Source: CAYOHP01 sp964403795 [NCBI: uncultured bacterium] (GTDB taxonomy: Bacteria; Muiribacteriota; UBA6191; CAZXTJ01). Taken from it: 56,209 nt of DNA. The notes under the pieces are model-generated. The model did no database searches and was not told the origin of the DNA. It saw only the letters and a list, made by a program, of their open reading frames with translations. The first letter of the stretch is position 1. Each line of letters starts with the position of its first letter. This document shows, in pieces, positions 9,512 through 18,572 of this stretch. A program made the position numbers and the translations under genes. Where the stretch lies: NCBI GenBank assembly GCA_964403795.1, contig CAYOHP010000022.1:16377-72585 (forward strand). Direction: 5' to 3'.

Positions 9512-9921
9512 CGGGACCTCCTGCGAGTCAGGGACCAACCCAGCAAGCCGAGGAACAGGACCGCGCCCGGTCCGACGGGATGCCTCGGCCCGAGGGCTGC
9601 ACATCCCTCGGCGCCGAGAGGAGTGGACCCGGAAGGGTCGGACAGGCCTCCCGCCAGGGTTCCGGCCGGTGCCGCGCCCAGGGCCATGACCGCGGTGTCG
9701 CCGCCGGCCATGCCCACTGGACCCGGGGGGAAGTCGGCGCCCAGGCTGGTTCCCGTCTCGCTCCACGAGGTGCCCGGCAGGCTGGAGAACCGGATCGATA
9801 CCGCGGGCACGGAGTCCTCGGCCCGGACGCCCGAGGGCAGACCGAATGCGAAGGTGAGGAGTCCGAGCAGGCCGGCCAGGGAAACGGGAAGGGGACGGGC
9901 GGGAGCCCCGGGGATCCGCAT
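9508..9921 (-). CDS. Small exported protein with C-terminal sorting-type tail
   Basis: About 137 residues. An N-terminal signal peptide (hydrophobic LPVSLAGLLGLLTFAFGL, then VRAED) precedes a low-complexity Gly/Ala/Ser/Pro middle. The end is EGCAALG.., a hydrophobic stretch (AVLFLGLLGWSL), then TRRRSR. Cys, then a hydrophobic helix, then an Arg cluster resembles MYXO-CTERM-type sorting tails. I chose ATG at 9921 because the signal peptide begins there; a GTG at 9987 would add 22 residues and run into the neighbouring gene. The stop overlaps the next gene's ATG. No function is recognised. The tail suggests processing by a rhombosortase/archaeosortase-like enzyme, which is not in this window. 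Confidence 0.6.
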   Translation of the reverse strand: MRIPGAPARPLPVSLAGLLGLLTFAFGLPSGVRAEDSVPAVSIRFSSLPGTSWSETGTSLGADFPPGPVGMAGGDTAVMALGAAPAGTLAGGLSDPSGSTPLGAEGCAALGPRHPVGPGAVLFLGLLGWSLTRRRSR

Positions 9922-9955
9922 GGAATGCCGAAGATAACGCCCAAATAGTACAAAT

Positions 9956-11056
9956 TCAAGGAACTTCCGGGTGGAAATGTGGCGCACCGCGGCGCAGGCC
10001 GGAGACCTCCCCGTCGCGAGTGGCCACCAGCAAGTCGTAGGCGCCGGCTCCGGTGCAGGGCTCCCGCCCCGCCACCAGGAGGTGGGCGCCCGGCACCCGG
10101 ATCGACGCGGCCGGCACGCCGTCGTGGCGATCGAGGTCCCAGATCCGGATCTCGCCCTGGTCGTCCAGGGTGGCGAAGCGGGAGGGGTTCGCCAGCGGGA
10201 GCCCTGGCTCGGCGGGGAGCCAGACCAGGCGCCGGTAGCGTCGGCTGTGGTCCAGGCGCAGGAAGCGGGGGTTGGCGAAGCTGGAACGGAGGATGGCGGA
10301 GAGTTCGCCGCTGCGGCTGACCATGACCTGGCGCTCCGGGTCGCCGGCTACCAGCATGGTGTCGGGGTGCACCGGGATCTTCCAGCGCATCCGGTCGGTC
10401 TCCCCGGCCGTGGCGTCGAGGAAGAGGAGCGACCCGTCGGCGAGCGAGATCAGCGTGCCGGACCCATGCAGCGCGAATCCGGTGGGTGGCGCGAACCTCC
10501 CGAGGCGCACAGGACCGGACGAGGTGAGCTGCACCAGGGCGCCGCTCTGCAGGTAGAGGTAGGTCCTCCGCTCGGTGGCGAACCCGTGGAGGGTGCGGTG
10601 CCCGGCCCAGAGGTCCTGGACCCGCCAGGGGACACCCTCACCCAGCGGCACCCGCTCCCAGATCCCCAGGTAGTCGTCGGGATCGTCGGGCAGGCCCCGT
10701 ACCCCGTCCCGCCAGCGCTCCAGCCGTCCCCCCGAGAGCCGCAGCAGCTGGCGCCCGTCGCTGGCGATGCCGGTGGTGGTCCGTCCGTCGCCGAGTCGCA
10801 CTCGCTCGCGCACCAGGCCCAGAGCGTCGAGTCCCAGCCGGACGATCTCGTGTCCTTCTCCGAGGGCCAACCAGGGGGTCTCGGGCTCGACCACCGAGTG
10901 CAGACCCGGAACCAGCTGGCGGACACCGGGAACCCGGGCCAGGGTGCGGGCCTCCAGCGGGGCTCCGGGCGAGAGGGCCTCGGCTCCCGCGAGAGGCGGG
11001 CCCACGAGGCCGGGGATCAGGGAAATCAGGGCAGCCAAGGGAACGGCGCAGCGCAT
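9956..11056 (-). CDS. Secreted protein, probably β-propeller
   Basis: A 366-residue protein with a signal peptide (residues 1-25, ending LAGAEA). The body is a run of short β-strands with recurring patterns such as VWLPAEPGLPL, ATLDDQGEIRIWDL and LLVATRDGEVSGL, which look like propeller blades. I cannot name a family or an active site. ATG at 11056 has AGGAG six bases upstream. It is followed after a 34-nt AT-richer gap by the small exported gene on the same strand. No function is assigned. Confidence 0.65.
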   Translation of the reverse strand: MRCAVPLAALISLIPGLVGPPLAGAEALSPGAPLEARTLARVPGVRQLVPGLHSVVEPETPWLALGEGHEIVRLGLDALGLVRERVRLGDGRTTTGIASDGRQLLRLSGGRLERWRDGVRGLPDDPDDYLGIWERVPLGEGVPWRVQDLWAGHRTLHGFATERRTYLYLQSGALVQLTSSGPVRLGRFAPPTGFALHGSGTLISLADGSLLFLDATAGETDRMRWKIPVHPDTMLVAGDPERQVMVSRSGELSAILRSSFANPRFLRLDHSRRYRRLVWLPAEPGLPLANPSRFATLDDQGEIRIWDLDRHDGVPAASIRVPGAHLLVAGREPCTGAGAYDLLVATRDGEVSGLRRGAPHFHPEVP

Positions 11057-11222
11057 CGCGAACTCCTGTCGTTTCGGATGCGGGAGCTTCGCGTCGCCGG
11101 GCCGGTCCGGTAACCCCACACGCGCTTGCACGTGCTGGCGCGCCGGTCCGGATCAGGTGGAAGGTCGAGAACGCGCCCTCAGGCAGGGCGTCGGGATCCC
11201 CGATCGGCCTGGCAGGTCCGCG

Positions 11223-12167
11223 CTACTCGAGACCGGCCAGGAAGGCCCGCACCGAATCGATCACCCGGGTCCGGATGGGGTCGACCTCGTTGTCGGGCTC
11301 GTGCCGGGAGTCCTCGAGGTGCACCACCGAGAAGTGGGGAGCGCCGCGCCGGAGCACCGTTTCGCTCCCCGGGCCATCGACGAAGGTGTCGAGCCGGCCG
11401 GTCAGCAGGGCTAGGCCTGGCACCTGGGGCGAAACCTTCCATGCGCGGGAGGCGAGCGAGGTCCGGAACAGGTCGGCCGCCAGGAGCGGCACCTTGAAGG
11501 GCGAGTCGGGGCGGATCGGCTCCAGATGGGCGTCCTGGCCGGGAGGGTCGACACGGGAGGTGAGGGATTCCAGGGTGATCTTGCCGTGTTCCCCCACGAT
11601 GGGGCGGATGGAGAGACCCGGGGCCATCAGGATCGCCCCGTCGATCCCGCCTCTCCTGGCCCAGTCGTAGGCAGCCAGGCCGCCGGTGGACCAGCCCAGG
11701 ACCACGGTCTTCGATCCGGGGGCGCGCCTCCCGGCCTTCCCCAAGACCGTCGTGGCGAGCTCGAGGATGGAGGCCATGCGCATGCGGTTCATGGAGCCGG
11801 TGGAGCCTCCCTGGCCCAGGTAGTCGAAGGAGACGACGCGCCAGCCTGAGCGGGCCACCGCCGAGAAGAGTGGGGCGTGGTTGCGCATCGAGTCCGCCAG
11901 GCCTTCCAGGTAGACCAGGTTGCCGCGGAAGGGGACGTCCGGGGCCTCCGGCCAGTGGCCGTAGCGGATCCAGCCGAGCGGCTTGCCGCCGCGGGAGTAC
12001 TCGAACTCGGAGAGCTGCCAGGCCTCGGGGCGGGCGGTCCCGTGGAGGCCGGCGAAGCGGGCGATCCGGCTCCCGGTGCTCGGGGCCTCGGCCCGTCCCA
12101 CCCCGGCAGCCGGTCCGGCCAGCAGGCAGGCGGCCAGGATCCCGCCCAGGACACGGCTCTCGGACAT
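11223..12167 (-). CDS. Exported α/β hydrolase (serine aminopeptidase/monoacylglycerol-lipase type)
   Basis: A 314-residue protein with a signal peptide (residues 1-27). The α/β-hydrolase triad is visible: nucleophile elbow GWSTG near residue 160, Asp in GRLDTFVDG, and His in SRHEPDNE. The strand SFDYLGQGGSTGS resembles the Hydrolase_4/S33 group. It probably cleaves an ester or amide outside the cytoplasm; the substrate is unknown. ATG at 12167 has GAGGAGGT upstream. It is transcribed away from groESL, and the ~70-nt gap is shared with the groES promoter. Confidence 0.82.
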   Translation of the reverse strand: MSESRVLGGILAACLLAGPAAGVGRAEAPSTGSRIARFAGLHGTARPEAWQLSEFEYSRGGKPLGWIRYGHWPEAPDVPFRGNLVYLEGLADSMRNHAPLFSAVARSGWRVVSFDYLGQGGSTGSMNRMRMASILELATTVLGKAGRRAPGSKTVVLGWSTGGLAAYDWARRGGIDGAILMAPGLSIRPIVGEHGKITLESLTSRVDPPGQDAHLEPIRPDSPFKVPLLAADLFRTSLASRAWKVSPQVPGLALLTGRLDTFVDGPGSETVLRRGAPHFSVVHLEDSRHEPDNEVDPIRTRVIDSVRAFLAGLE

Positions 12168-12237
12168 GGCAGACCTCCTCGGGATCCCCGACGGGACCAT
12201 CCTAGGAACCCGGGACTGGTCGTCAAGCTCATCGCCC

Positions 12238-12265
12238 TTGCAGCCGTCCGGAGGGCGATGATAAG
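12238..12265 (+). promoter_or_regulatory. Candidate σ70-type promoter of groESL
   Basis: TTGCAG (12238-12243) and GATAAG (12260-12265) are separated by 16 nt. The predicted start falls near 12272, so the CIRCE operator lies directly downstream, the usual geometry for HrcA repression. Each hexamer matches consensus only in part. Confidence 0.45.
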
Positions 12266-12283
12266 TTCATGCGCGCCCCCCTG

Positions 12284-12311
12284 TTAGCACTCGCCTGGGG
12301 GTGAGTGCTAA
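12284..12311 (+). promoter_or_regulatory. CIRCE operator (HrcA binding site) of groESL
   Basis: Perfect arms TTAGCACTC (12284-12292) and GAGTGCTAA (12303-12311) match the CIRCE consensus exactly. The spacer is 10 nt (12293-12302), whereas the canonical spacer is 9 nt. It lies about 90 nt before groES. HrcA should repress the operon and release it on heat shock. No hrcA gene is in the window. Confidence 0.93.
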
Positions 12312-12403
12312 ACCCGGGGCGCATGGCTTCCGATCCAGGTTCTGGGGACCGCCGAGGCGGTCCCCGCAGACTCCCCGAAACACCGGGGAAGGAGGAATGG
12401 CAC

Positions 12404-12703
12404 ATGGCCGTTGTACTGAAGCCCCTGGCCGACCGGGTCGTCATCAAGCCCAAGAAGGCCGAGGAGAAGACCGCCGGCGGGATCATCATCCCGGACAGCG
12501 TCCACAAGGACAAGCCCGTGATCGGGACCGTCATGGCCGTGGGCCCCGGCAAGCGCGCCGACGACGGCAAGCACGTCCCCCTCGACGTCAAGGTCAACGA
12601 CGAGGTGTTCTACTCGAAGTATGCCGGGACCGAGCTGAAGATCGACGGCGAGGACTACCTGATCATCGCCGAGAGCGAGATCCTGGCCATCCAGGGCAAG
12701 TGA
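12404..12703 (+). CDS. groES: Co-chaperonin GroES
   Basis: A 99-residue protein of normal GroES length. Recognisable segments are LKPLADRVVIKP, the mobile loop EEKTAGGIIIPDS (about residues 19-31), GTVMAVGPGK, and the C-terminal DYLIIAESEILAI. It caps the GroEL ring and so completes the folding chamber in the cytoplasm. ATG at 12404 has AAGGAGGA seven bases upstream. It is followed by groEL after 89 nt that contain a small hairpin. The operon is controlled through CIRCE. Confidence 0.98.
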   Translation: MAVVLKPLADRVVIKPKKAEEKTAGGIIIPDSVHKDKPVIGTVMAVGPGKRADDGKHVPLDVKVNDEVFYSKYAGTELKIDGEDYLIIAESEILAIQGK

Positions 12704-12712
12704 GCCTTCCGG

Positions 12713-12729
12713 CCCCGTGAGCCACGGGG
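12713..12729 (+). other. Intercistronic hairpin between groES and groEL
   Basis: CCCCGTG (12713-12719) pairs perfectly with CACGGGG (12723-12729) across a 3-nt loop. No T-run follows, so it is more likely an RNA processing or stability element than a terminator. It starts nine nucleotides after the groES stop. Confidence 0.4.
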
Positions 12730-12792
12730 ACCGACCGACCCGATCCCTCCACACGGTTTCGACGCGTACCTACGCAGAGATTGAGGAAGACT

Positions 12793-14460
12793 ATGGCTGC
12801 CAAAGACATCCGTTTCCATGCCGATGCCCGCGCCGCTCTCGAGCGGGGCGTCAACAAGCTGGCCCAGGCCGTGGCCGCGACGCTGGGCCCCAAGGGCTGC
12901 TATGTGGTGCTCGACAAGAAGTTCGGCTCGCCGACGGTGACCAACGACGGCGTGACCATCGCCAAGGAGATCGAGCTCGAGGACAAGTTCGAGAACATGG
13001 GCGCCCAGCTCTGCCGCGAGGTGGCGTCCAAGACCAACGACGACGCCGGTGACGGCACCACGACCGCCACCGTGCTGGCCCGTGCCATCGTGCGCGAGGG
13101 CCTGAAGAACGTGACCGCGGGCGCCAACCCGATGCTGCTGCGCAGCGGCATCAACAAGGCCGTGGAGACCGTGGTGGCGGGTCTGAAGAAGATCAGCCGG
13201 GAGATCAAGGACTCCAAGGAGATCGCCCAGGTGGCGGCCATCTCTGCCCGCGACGTGGCGATCGGCGAGATCATCGCCAAGGCGATGGACGAGGCCGGCC
13301 GCGACGGCGTGATCACGGTGGAAGAGGGCCAGAGCCTGGAGAACGAGCTGGAGACCGTGGACGGGATGCAGTTCGACAAGGGCTACATGTCGCCGTACTT
13401 CGTGACCAACTCCGAGAAGATGGAGGCGATCTACGACGACGCCCACATCCTGATCTACGACGGCAAGATCAGCTCGATGAAGGACTTCCTGCCGCTGCTC
13501 GAGAAGGTCGTGCAGACGGGCAAGCCCCTGCTGGTGATCGCGGAGGACGTGGAAGGCGACGCGCTGGCGACCCTGGTGGTCAACAAGCTGCGGGGCACCT
13601 TCAAGTGCGTGGCGGTGAAGGCCCCGGGCTTCGGGGACCGGCGCAAGGCCATGCTGGAGGACATCGCGATCCTGACCGGCGGCCAGAAGGTGTCGGAGGA
13701 GATCGGGCTGAAGCTCGAGAACATCTCGCTGGCGCACCTGGGTCACGCCCGGCAGGTCACGGTGACCAAGGACAACACCACGATCGTGGACGGCAAGGGC
13801 AAGGCCGACGCGATCAAGGGCCGGATCGCCCAGATCAAGGCCGAGATCGAGAACTCGACCTCCGACTACGACAAGGAGAAGCTGCAGGAGCGGCTCGCCA
13901 AGCTGTCGGGCGGGGTTGCGGTCGTGAAGGTGGGCGCTGCCACCGAGACCGAGATGAAGGAGAAGAAGACCCGCGTGGAGGACGCCCTGGCGGCGACCCG
14001 CTCGGCGGTCGAGGAGGGGATCGTGCCCGGCGGCGGGTCGGCCCTGCTCTCGACGATCGACGAGCTGGAGAAGCTGATCAAGGGTCTGACGGGTGACGAG
14101 GCGACGGGTGCCCGGATCGTGCGGCACGCCATCGAGTCGCCGGTGCGGTGCATCGCCGAGAACGCCGGTTACGACGGCTCGGTGGTGGTGGACAAGCTGC
14201 GCAACGAGCACAAGGGCAAGGGCTTCAACGCCCTGACCGGCGAGTACGTGGACATGGTCAAGGCCGGCATCGTGGATCCGACCAAGGTGACCCGGTCGGC
14301 GACCCAGAACGCGGCCTCGATCGCCTCGATCCTGCTCACCACCCAGGTGCTCATCACCGAGAAGCCGGAGGAGAAGGCGGCCGGCGGCGGCCACGCCCAC
14401 GGCGGCGGGATGGGCGGCATGGGCGGTATGGGCGGCATGGGCGGCGGCATGGACTTCTGA
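12793..14460 (+). CDS. groEL: Chaperonin GroEL
   Basis: A 555-residue Hsp60 chaperonin of full length that forms the double-ring folding chamber. Visible motifs are [12 protein letters not shown] and [18 protein letters not shown] near the N-terminus, the ATP-binding [16 protein letters not shown], and [13 protein letters not shown] near residue 410. The C-terminal tail is Gly/Met-rich (GGM repeats) preceded by a His-containing [12 protein letters not shown] at 12793 has GAGGAAG upstream. It is the second gene of the CIRCE-controlled operon and is followed by strong hairpins. Confidence 0.98.
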   Translation: MAAKDIRFHADARAALERGVNKLAQAVAATLGPKGCYVVLDKKFGSPTVTNDGVTIAKEIELEDKFENMGAQLCREVASKTNDDAGDGTTTATVLARAIVREGLKNVTAGANPMLLRSGINKAVETVVAGLKKISREIKDSKEIAQVAAISARDVAIGEIIAKAMDEAGRDGVITVEEGQSLENELETVDGMQFDKGYMSPYFVTNSEKMEAIYDDAHILIYDGKISSMKDFLPLLEKVVQTGKPLLVIAEDVEGDALATLVVNKLRGTFKCVAVKAPGFGDRRKAMLEDIAILTGGQKVSEEIGLKLENISLAHLGHARQVTVTKDNTTIVDGKGKADAIKGRIAQIKAEIENSTSDYDKEKLQERLAKLSGGVAVVKVGAATETEMKEKKTRVEDALAATRSAVEEGIVPGGGSALLSTIDELEKLIKGLTGDEATGARIVRHAIESPVRCIAENAGYDGSVVVDKLRNEHKGKGFNALTGEYVDMVKAGIVDPTKVTRSATQNAASIASILLTTQVLITEKPEEKAAGGGHAHGGGMGGMGGMGGMGGGMDF

Positions 14461-14467
14461 TCGGGCA

Positions 14468-14491
14468 GGTCCCCGGGTCCGCCCGGGGACC
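14468..14491 (+). terminator. Hairpin downstream of groEL
   Basis: GGTCCCCGGG pairs perfectly over 10 bp with CCCGGGGACC across the loop TCCG, starting eight nucleotides after the groEL stop. No T-tract follows, so it is a terminator-like or mRNA-protecting hairpin rather than a classic intrinsic terminator. Confidence 0.5.
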
Positions 14492-14516
14492 GCCGATCGG
14501 TCCAGACCGTTCCTCG

Positions 14517-14552
14517 CGAACCCCTCGTTCCCCTCGGGGAGCGGGGGGTTCG
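14517..14552 (+). terminator. Second hairpin downstream of groEL
   Basis: CGAACCCC (14517-14524) pairs with GGGGTTCG (14545-14552). The 20-nt interior contains CCCC/GGGG runs (near 14530-14540) that can pair further. Together with the preceding hairpin it probably ends groESL transcription before the aminopeptidase gene. Confidence 0.45.
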
Positions 14553-14636
14553 TGCTTCCCGGGGCCCCTGCGGGGTACCGTGGTCGCCCGGTCGACCCCT
14601 GGCGGCATGGGCGGTGGACCCGGAAAGGACCCTCGG

Positions 14637-17231
14637 ATGGCTCGCCTGGATCGGGCTCCCTGCCTTCCCCTCGTGGTCGGTCTGCTGATCGCGACCGGTG
14701 TCCTGGCGGCACCTCGGCTCACCCAGGAGGCTGCGGCCTATCGGGCCGGTCGTCTCGCCGGCATCGAGTACCGCCTGAGGTTCGAGCTGCGGGCCAGGAG
14801 TCCCGAATACGAGGGCGAGAGCCGGGTCGAGTTCGACGACCAGGGGAGCGGCGACCTCGACCTCGACTTCCAGGGGAAACAGCTCCTGGAACTCGAGGTC
14901 AACGGTTCGAAGGTGCCGAAGCCGGCGTTTCGCGAGGGGCGCCTCACCCTGCCCGGGAAGCTGCTGCTCCCCGGCCGGAACGCGGCCAGGGTCCGCTACC
15001 GGAACCTCTACGACACCGACGGTGCCGGGCTCCACAAGTCGGTCGACCCGGAGGACGGTCGGGAGTACCTCTGGACCCAGTTCGAGCCCTTCGATGCCAA
15101 CCGGCTCTTCCCCTGCTTCGACCAGCCGGACCTGAAGGCTTCCTATCGGGTCGAGGCGTCGGCCCCCTCCGACTGGGTCGTGATCGCCAACGCGCCCGAG
15201 GTGAAGGTGCATGACCAGGGCGGGACCAGGATCTGGGAATTTGCTCCGACCGAGCGCTTCTCGACGTATGTGTTCGCCCTCTGCGCCGGACCCTATGCGA
15301 TGTGGACCGACCTCGCGGCCCGGATCCCGGCTCGGATCTTCACCACCCAGTCGATGGCCCGGTACGCCGACCCCGACGAGATCTTCGAAGTGACCCGCCA
15401 GGGCTTCGACTTCTTCGAGCCGTACTTCGGGATCGCCTACCCGTACCACAAGTACGACCAGGTGTTCGTGCCCCAGTTCAACTGGGGGGCCATGGAGAAC
15501 GTGGGTTGCGTGGTCTTCAACGACCGGGCCATCTTCCGGCACCGGGCCACCGAGCAGGAACGCATGGGCAGGGCCAACACCATCCTCCACGAGATGGCCC
15601 ACATGTGGTTCGGGGATCTCGTGACCATGCGCTGGTGGAACGACCTGTGGCTGAACGAGAGCTTCGCCACCTACATGGCGAACCTGGGCCTGGTCGAGGC
15701 CACCCGGTTCAAGGAGGCCTGGCAGACCTTCCAGCAGGGGACCAAGGGCTGGGCCTACTGGCAGGACCAGCTGCCCACCACCCACCCCATCGAGACCGAG
15801 GTGCCGGACACCGACACCACCTTCACGAACTTCGACGGGATCACCTACGGCAAGGGTGCCAGCGTGCTGAAGCAGCTGGCCTTCTTCCTGGGGGCCGACG
15901 CCTTCCGGAAGGGCGTCTCGGACTACCTGAAGCGGCATCGGAACCGGAACGCCCGGCGCGAGGACTTCCTGACGGCGCTGGCGGCGGCGGCCGGGACGGA
16001 CCTCTCGGGCTGGACCCGCGAGTGGCTGCAACGCTCGGGCGCCAACGTGCTGGTTCCCGAGATCGAGGTCGCGAGGGGCAGGGTGCGGCGCTTCTGGCTG
16101 GTGCAGCAGCCGGGCAACGGCGACGCGGTGCTGCGGGCGCATCGGCTCCAGGTGGCGCTCTTCCGGGAGGGGCGGAACGGGCTCGAGACGGTGCGGATCG
16201 CCACCGTGAAGGTCGAGGGTGCCCGGACCCGGGTCCCCGAGCTGGAAGGGGCCCCGGCCCCGGACTTCGTGGACGCCAACCACGGCGACCAGGCCTATGC
16301 CAGGGTCTTCCTCGACCCGACGAGCCTCCGGTACGCGAGGGGGAACCTGGAGCGGGTGCCTGGGACCATGGCCCGCTCGGCGGTGTGGAGGGCGCTCTGG
16401 TTCATGGTGCGCGACGGCGCCGCGCCGCCGACGGACCTGCTGGAGACCTTCGAGCGGAAGATCGGCTCGGAGCAGGACGAAAAGCTGGTCGGCAACGTCC
16501 TCGACTCGGTCCGCCAGATCCTCGACCTCTATCTCGCGGAACCGGCCCGTACCGAGTGGGTCGAGAGGATCCGGGTCCTGGCCTCGGCGAACCTGGAGGC
16601 CGCACCGGCGGGCTCCGATCTCCAGAAGGTCTGGTTCGGGGCCTGGGTCGGCGCCAGCGAATCGCGCTCGGCCGGGGATCGCCTGGTGGAGGTCCTCGAC
16701 GGGAAGCGGTCGTACCCTGGCCTGGAGATCGACCAGGAGAAGCGCTGGTCGCTGGTCTCGGCCCTGGCGGCCCAGGGACATCCCAAGGCCCGGGAACTCC
16801 ACGCTGCGGAGAGCACCAGGGATCCCGGCCAGCGCGGCAAGGTGGCGGCCCGGACCGCATGGGCGGCGTTGCCCGATCCGGCGGTGAAGGCGCAGTTGTG
16901 GAAGGAGGTCGTGGAGGCCTCCGACCTTCCTCTCGACCTGGTGCGGGCCGGGATGCGGGGATTCTGGAAGCCGGGCCAGGAGAAGCTCCTCGCCGGCTAC
17001 GTGGCCCGCTACTTCGACGCCCTGCCCACCGTTTCCCGCGGGCGGGGCAACTACTTCGCCGACGCCTGGGTGGAGCGCTTCTTCCCCAAGTACCAGGTGG
17101 ACCCCGGGGTGTTGGCCCGTGCCCAGGCGACCCTCGGGACCCCGGGCCTGGAAACCGCCATGCAGAGGGGCCTCCGGGAACAGATCGACGAGCTGGAACG
17201 GGCGTTGCGCATCCGGGCGGCGGCCCGGTAG
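14637..17231 (+). CDS. M1 family aminopeptidase (first of two paralogues)
   Basis: An 864-residue zinc aminopeptidase with an N-terminal signal-like hydrophobic segment (LPLVVGLLIATGVLA). Exopeptidase motif GAMEN is near residues 284-288; zinc motif HEMAH is at about 319-323, followed by the third ligand in NESFATYM. The C-terminal α-helical M1 domain is present. It should remove N-terminal residues from peptides, probably in the periplasm given the signal. ATG at 14637 has AAAGGAC upstream. Four genes from here to 21849 are closely spaced on one strand (17, 19 and 31 nt), suggesting one operon. A collinear paralogue lies at 19180. Confidence 0.93.
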   Translation: MARLDRAPCLPLVVGLLIATGVLAAPRLTQEAAAYRAGRLAGIEYRLRFELRARSPEYEGESRVEFDDQGSGDLDLDFQGKQLLELEVNGSKVPKPAFREGRLTLPGKLLLPGRNAARVRYRNLYDTDGAGLHKSVDPEDGREYLWTQFEPFDANRLFPCFDQPDLKASYRVEASAPSDWVVIANAPEVKVHDQGGTRIWEFAPTERFSTYVFALCAGPYAMWTDLAARIPARIFTTQSMARYADPDEIFEVTRQGFDFFEPYFGIAYPYHKYDQVFVPQFNWGAMENVGCVVFNDRAIFRHRATEQERMGRANTILHEMAHMWFGDLVTMRWWNDLWLNESFATYMANLGLVEATRFKEAWQTFQQGTKGWAYWQDQLPTTHPIETEVPDTDTTFTNFDGITYGKGASVLKQLAFFLGADAFRKGVSDYLKRHRNRNARREDFLTALAAAAGTDLSGWTREWLQRSGANVLVPEIEVARGRVRRFWLVQQPGNGDAVLRAHRLQVALFREGRNGLETVRIATVKVEGARTRVPELEGAPAPDFVDANHGDQAYARVFLDPTSLRYARGNLERVPGTMARSAVWRALWFMVRDGAAPPTDLLETFERKIGSEQDEKLVGNVLDSVRQILDLYLAEPARTEWVERIRVLASANLEAAPAGSDLQKVWFGAWVGASESRSAGDRLVEVLDGKRSYPGLEIDQEKRWSLVSALAAQGHPKARELHAAESTRDPGQRGKVAARTAWAALPDPAVKAQLWKEVVEASDLPLDLVRAGMRGFWKPGQEKLLAGYVARYFDALPTVSRGRGNYFADAWVERFFPKYQVDPGVLARAQATLGTPGLETAMQRGLREQIDELERALRIRAAAR

Positions 17232-17248
17232 GACGCGAGGAGGCCAGG

Positions 17249-18553
17249 ATCTCCGCGGTCGGAACCTATCTCGGACGCTTCTACGTCGTGGCCCCCCTGG
17301 GCGAGGGAGGGATGAGCGACGTCTACCTCGGGTTCGACGTGGCGAGCCCGGCCTTCGTCGCGCTGAAGACGTTGCGCGGCGGGTTCCGGTTCGACGACCA
17401 GCTGGTGGGGCGCCTGCGGCGGGAGGCCGAGATCTACCAGAAACTGAAACACCCCGCGATCGTCCGCCTGGTGGATACCGGGCCGACCCCGGACGGCGGC
17501 TTCTACCTGGCGCAGGAGCTGCTTCGCGGTTCGTCCCTGCGGGAGATCCTCGACCAGCAGCATGGACCCGCCGACGTCCCCCTCGCGATGGCCGTCCTCG
17601 AGGATGTGGCCGGGGCGCTGCGCACCGCCCACCGGGAAGGCATCGTCCACCGGGACGTGAAGCCCCAGAACGTGATCGTGGGGCCCGACGGCAGGGCCAC
17701 CCTCTTCGACTTCGGGATCGCCCTGGCCGACGACAGCCACGTCCACACCGCCGAGGGGACGGTGATGGGCACGCTCATGTACGCGGCGCCCGAGCAGCGC
17801 AGAGGTGGGAAGGCGGACGAGCGCTCCGACATCTTCTCGCTCGGCTGCGTGTTCTACGAGTTCCTCACCGGGAGGCGGGCAATCCAAGCGGCCAGCTTCG
17901 ACGAGCTGCTCGAGGCCAGGACCTCGCACCTGCCGAGCCCCTCGGACCTGGTCCCGATCCTTCCCTTCTGCCTCGACGAGATCACCCGGAAGCTCATGGC
18001 CGACGATCCGGCCCAGCGCTACCAGGACCTCCGCTACCTGCTGATCGACCTGGGCCGGCTCCGCCTGGAGGCCGACGAGGAGACCCAGGAGACCCTGTTC
18101 GGGACCACAGCCCAGCGCCGGCTCGACGGGGCGGTGGCGGCGCTCCGCAAGGGCCAGCTCGACGAGGCCAAGCGTCTCTCCGCCGAGCTGGGGGAGACCC
18201 CGCCGGTCGGCCTCGAGGCCAAGGTCCACCAGCTCCGGGGGATGATCCATGTCCGCGAGGGGGTCCCCCGCCTGGGGGTCAAGGAGCTGGAGCGGGCGCT
18301 CGGCTACGCCGGGGGGGACACCGATCTGGTGCTCGACTGTGCCCTGCTGCTCCTGGACATCGGCGAGCTCGACGAGGCCCGGGCTCTCCTCGAGGGGTGT
18401 CCGGGGCCGGCCCGCTGGAACATCCTGGTGCTCGGCCTCCTGGATGCCCTGAACGCCATGCGCGATGCCCCCGAGAGCGCCCTGGCAGCTGCCGGCAAGG
18501 GCGGGCAGCGGGGGCTGTTCGGGGCGCTCCGGGCCTTGCTCGGGCGGCGCTGA
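17249..18553 (+). CDS. Soluble Hanks-type Ser/Thr protein kinase with TPR-like C-terminus
   Basis: About 434 residues. The kinase domain is intact: G-loop GEGGMSDVY (residues 19-27), the Lys in VALKTL, HRDVKPQN, DFG, and APEQ. After residue ~290 come TPR-like helical repeats (DEAKRLSAELG, DEARALLEGC). There is no membrane segment, so it is cytosolic. No ATG, GTG or TTG fits the N-terminus. A perfect AGGAGG (17238-17243) stands five bases before ATC at 17249, which gives the expected length before the G-loop. The first canonical start, GTG at 17288, would cut into the first kinase strand. It sits between an aminopeptidase and a γ-carbonic-anhydrase gene. Confidence 0.88.
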   Translation: MSAVGTYLGRFYVVAPLGEGGMSDVYLGFDVASPAFVALKTLRGGFRFDDQLVGRLRREAEIYQKLKHPAIVRLVDTGPTPDGGFYLAQELLRGSSLREILDQQHGPADVPLAMAVLEDVAGALRTAHREGIVHRDVKPQNVIVGPDGRATLFDFGIALADDSHVHTAEGTVMGTLMYAAPEQRRGGKADERSDIFSLGCVFYEFLTGRRAIQAASFDELLEARTSHLPSPSDLVPILPFCLDEITRKLMADDPAQRYQDLRYLLIDLGRLRLEADEETQETLFGTTAQRRLDGAVAALRKGQLDEAKRLSAELGETPPVGLEAKVHQLRGMIHVREGVPRLGVKELERALGYAGGDTDLVLDCALLLLDIGELDEARALLEGCPGPARWNILVLGLLDALNAMRDAPESALAAAGKGGQRGLFGALRALLGRR

Positions 18554-18572
18554 CCCGGAGGGAGGAGTCGGG

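Noticed and set aside
9925-9960. σ70 promoter in the AT-richer stretch before the small sorting-tail gene
   Set aside because: TTGAAT and TTATCT can be paired at 16 nt on the minus strand, but the start would fall almost on the ATG; not convincing.
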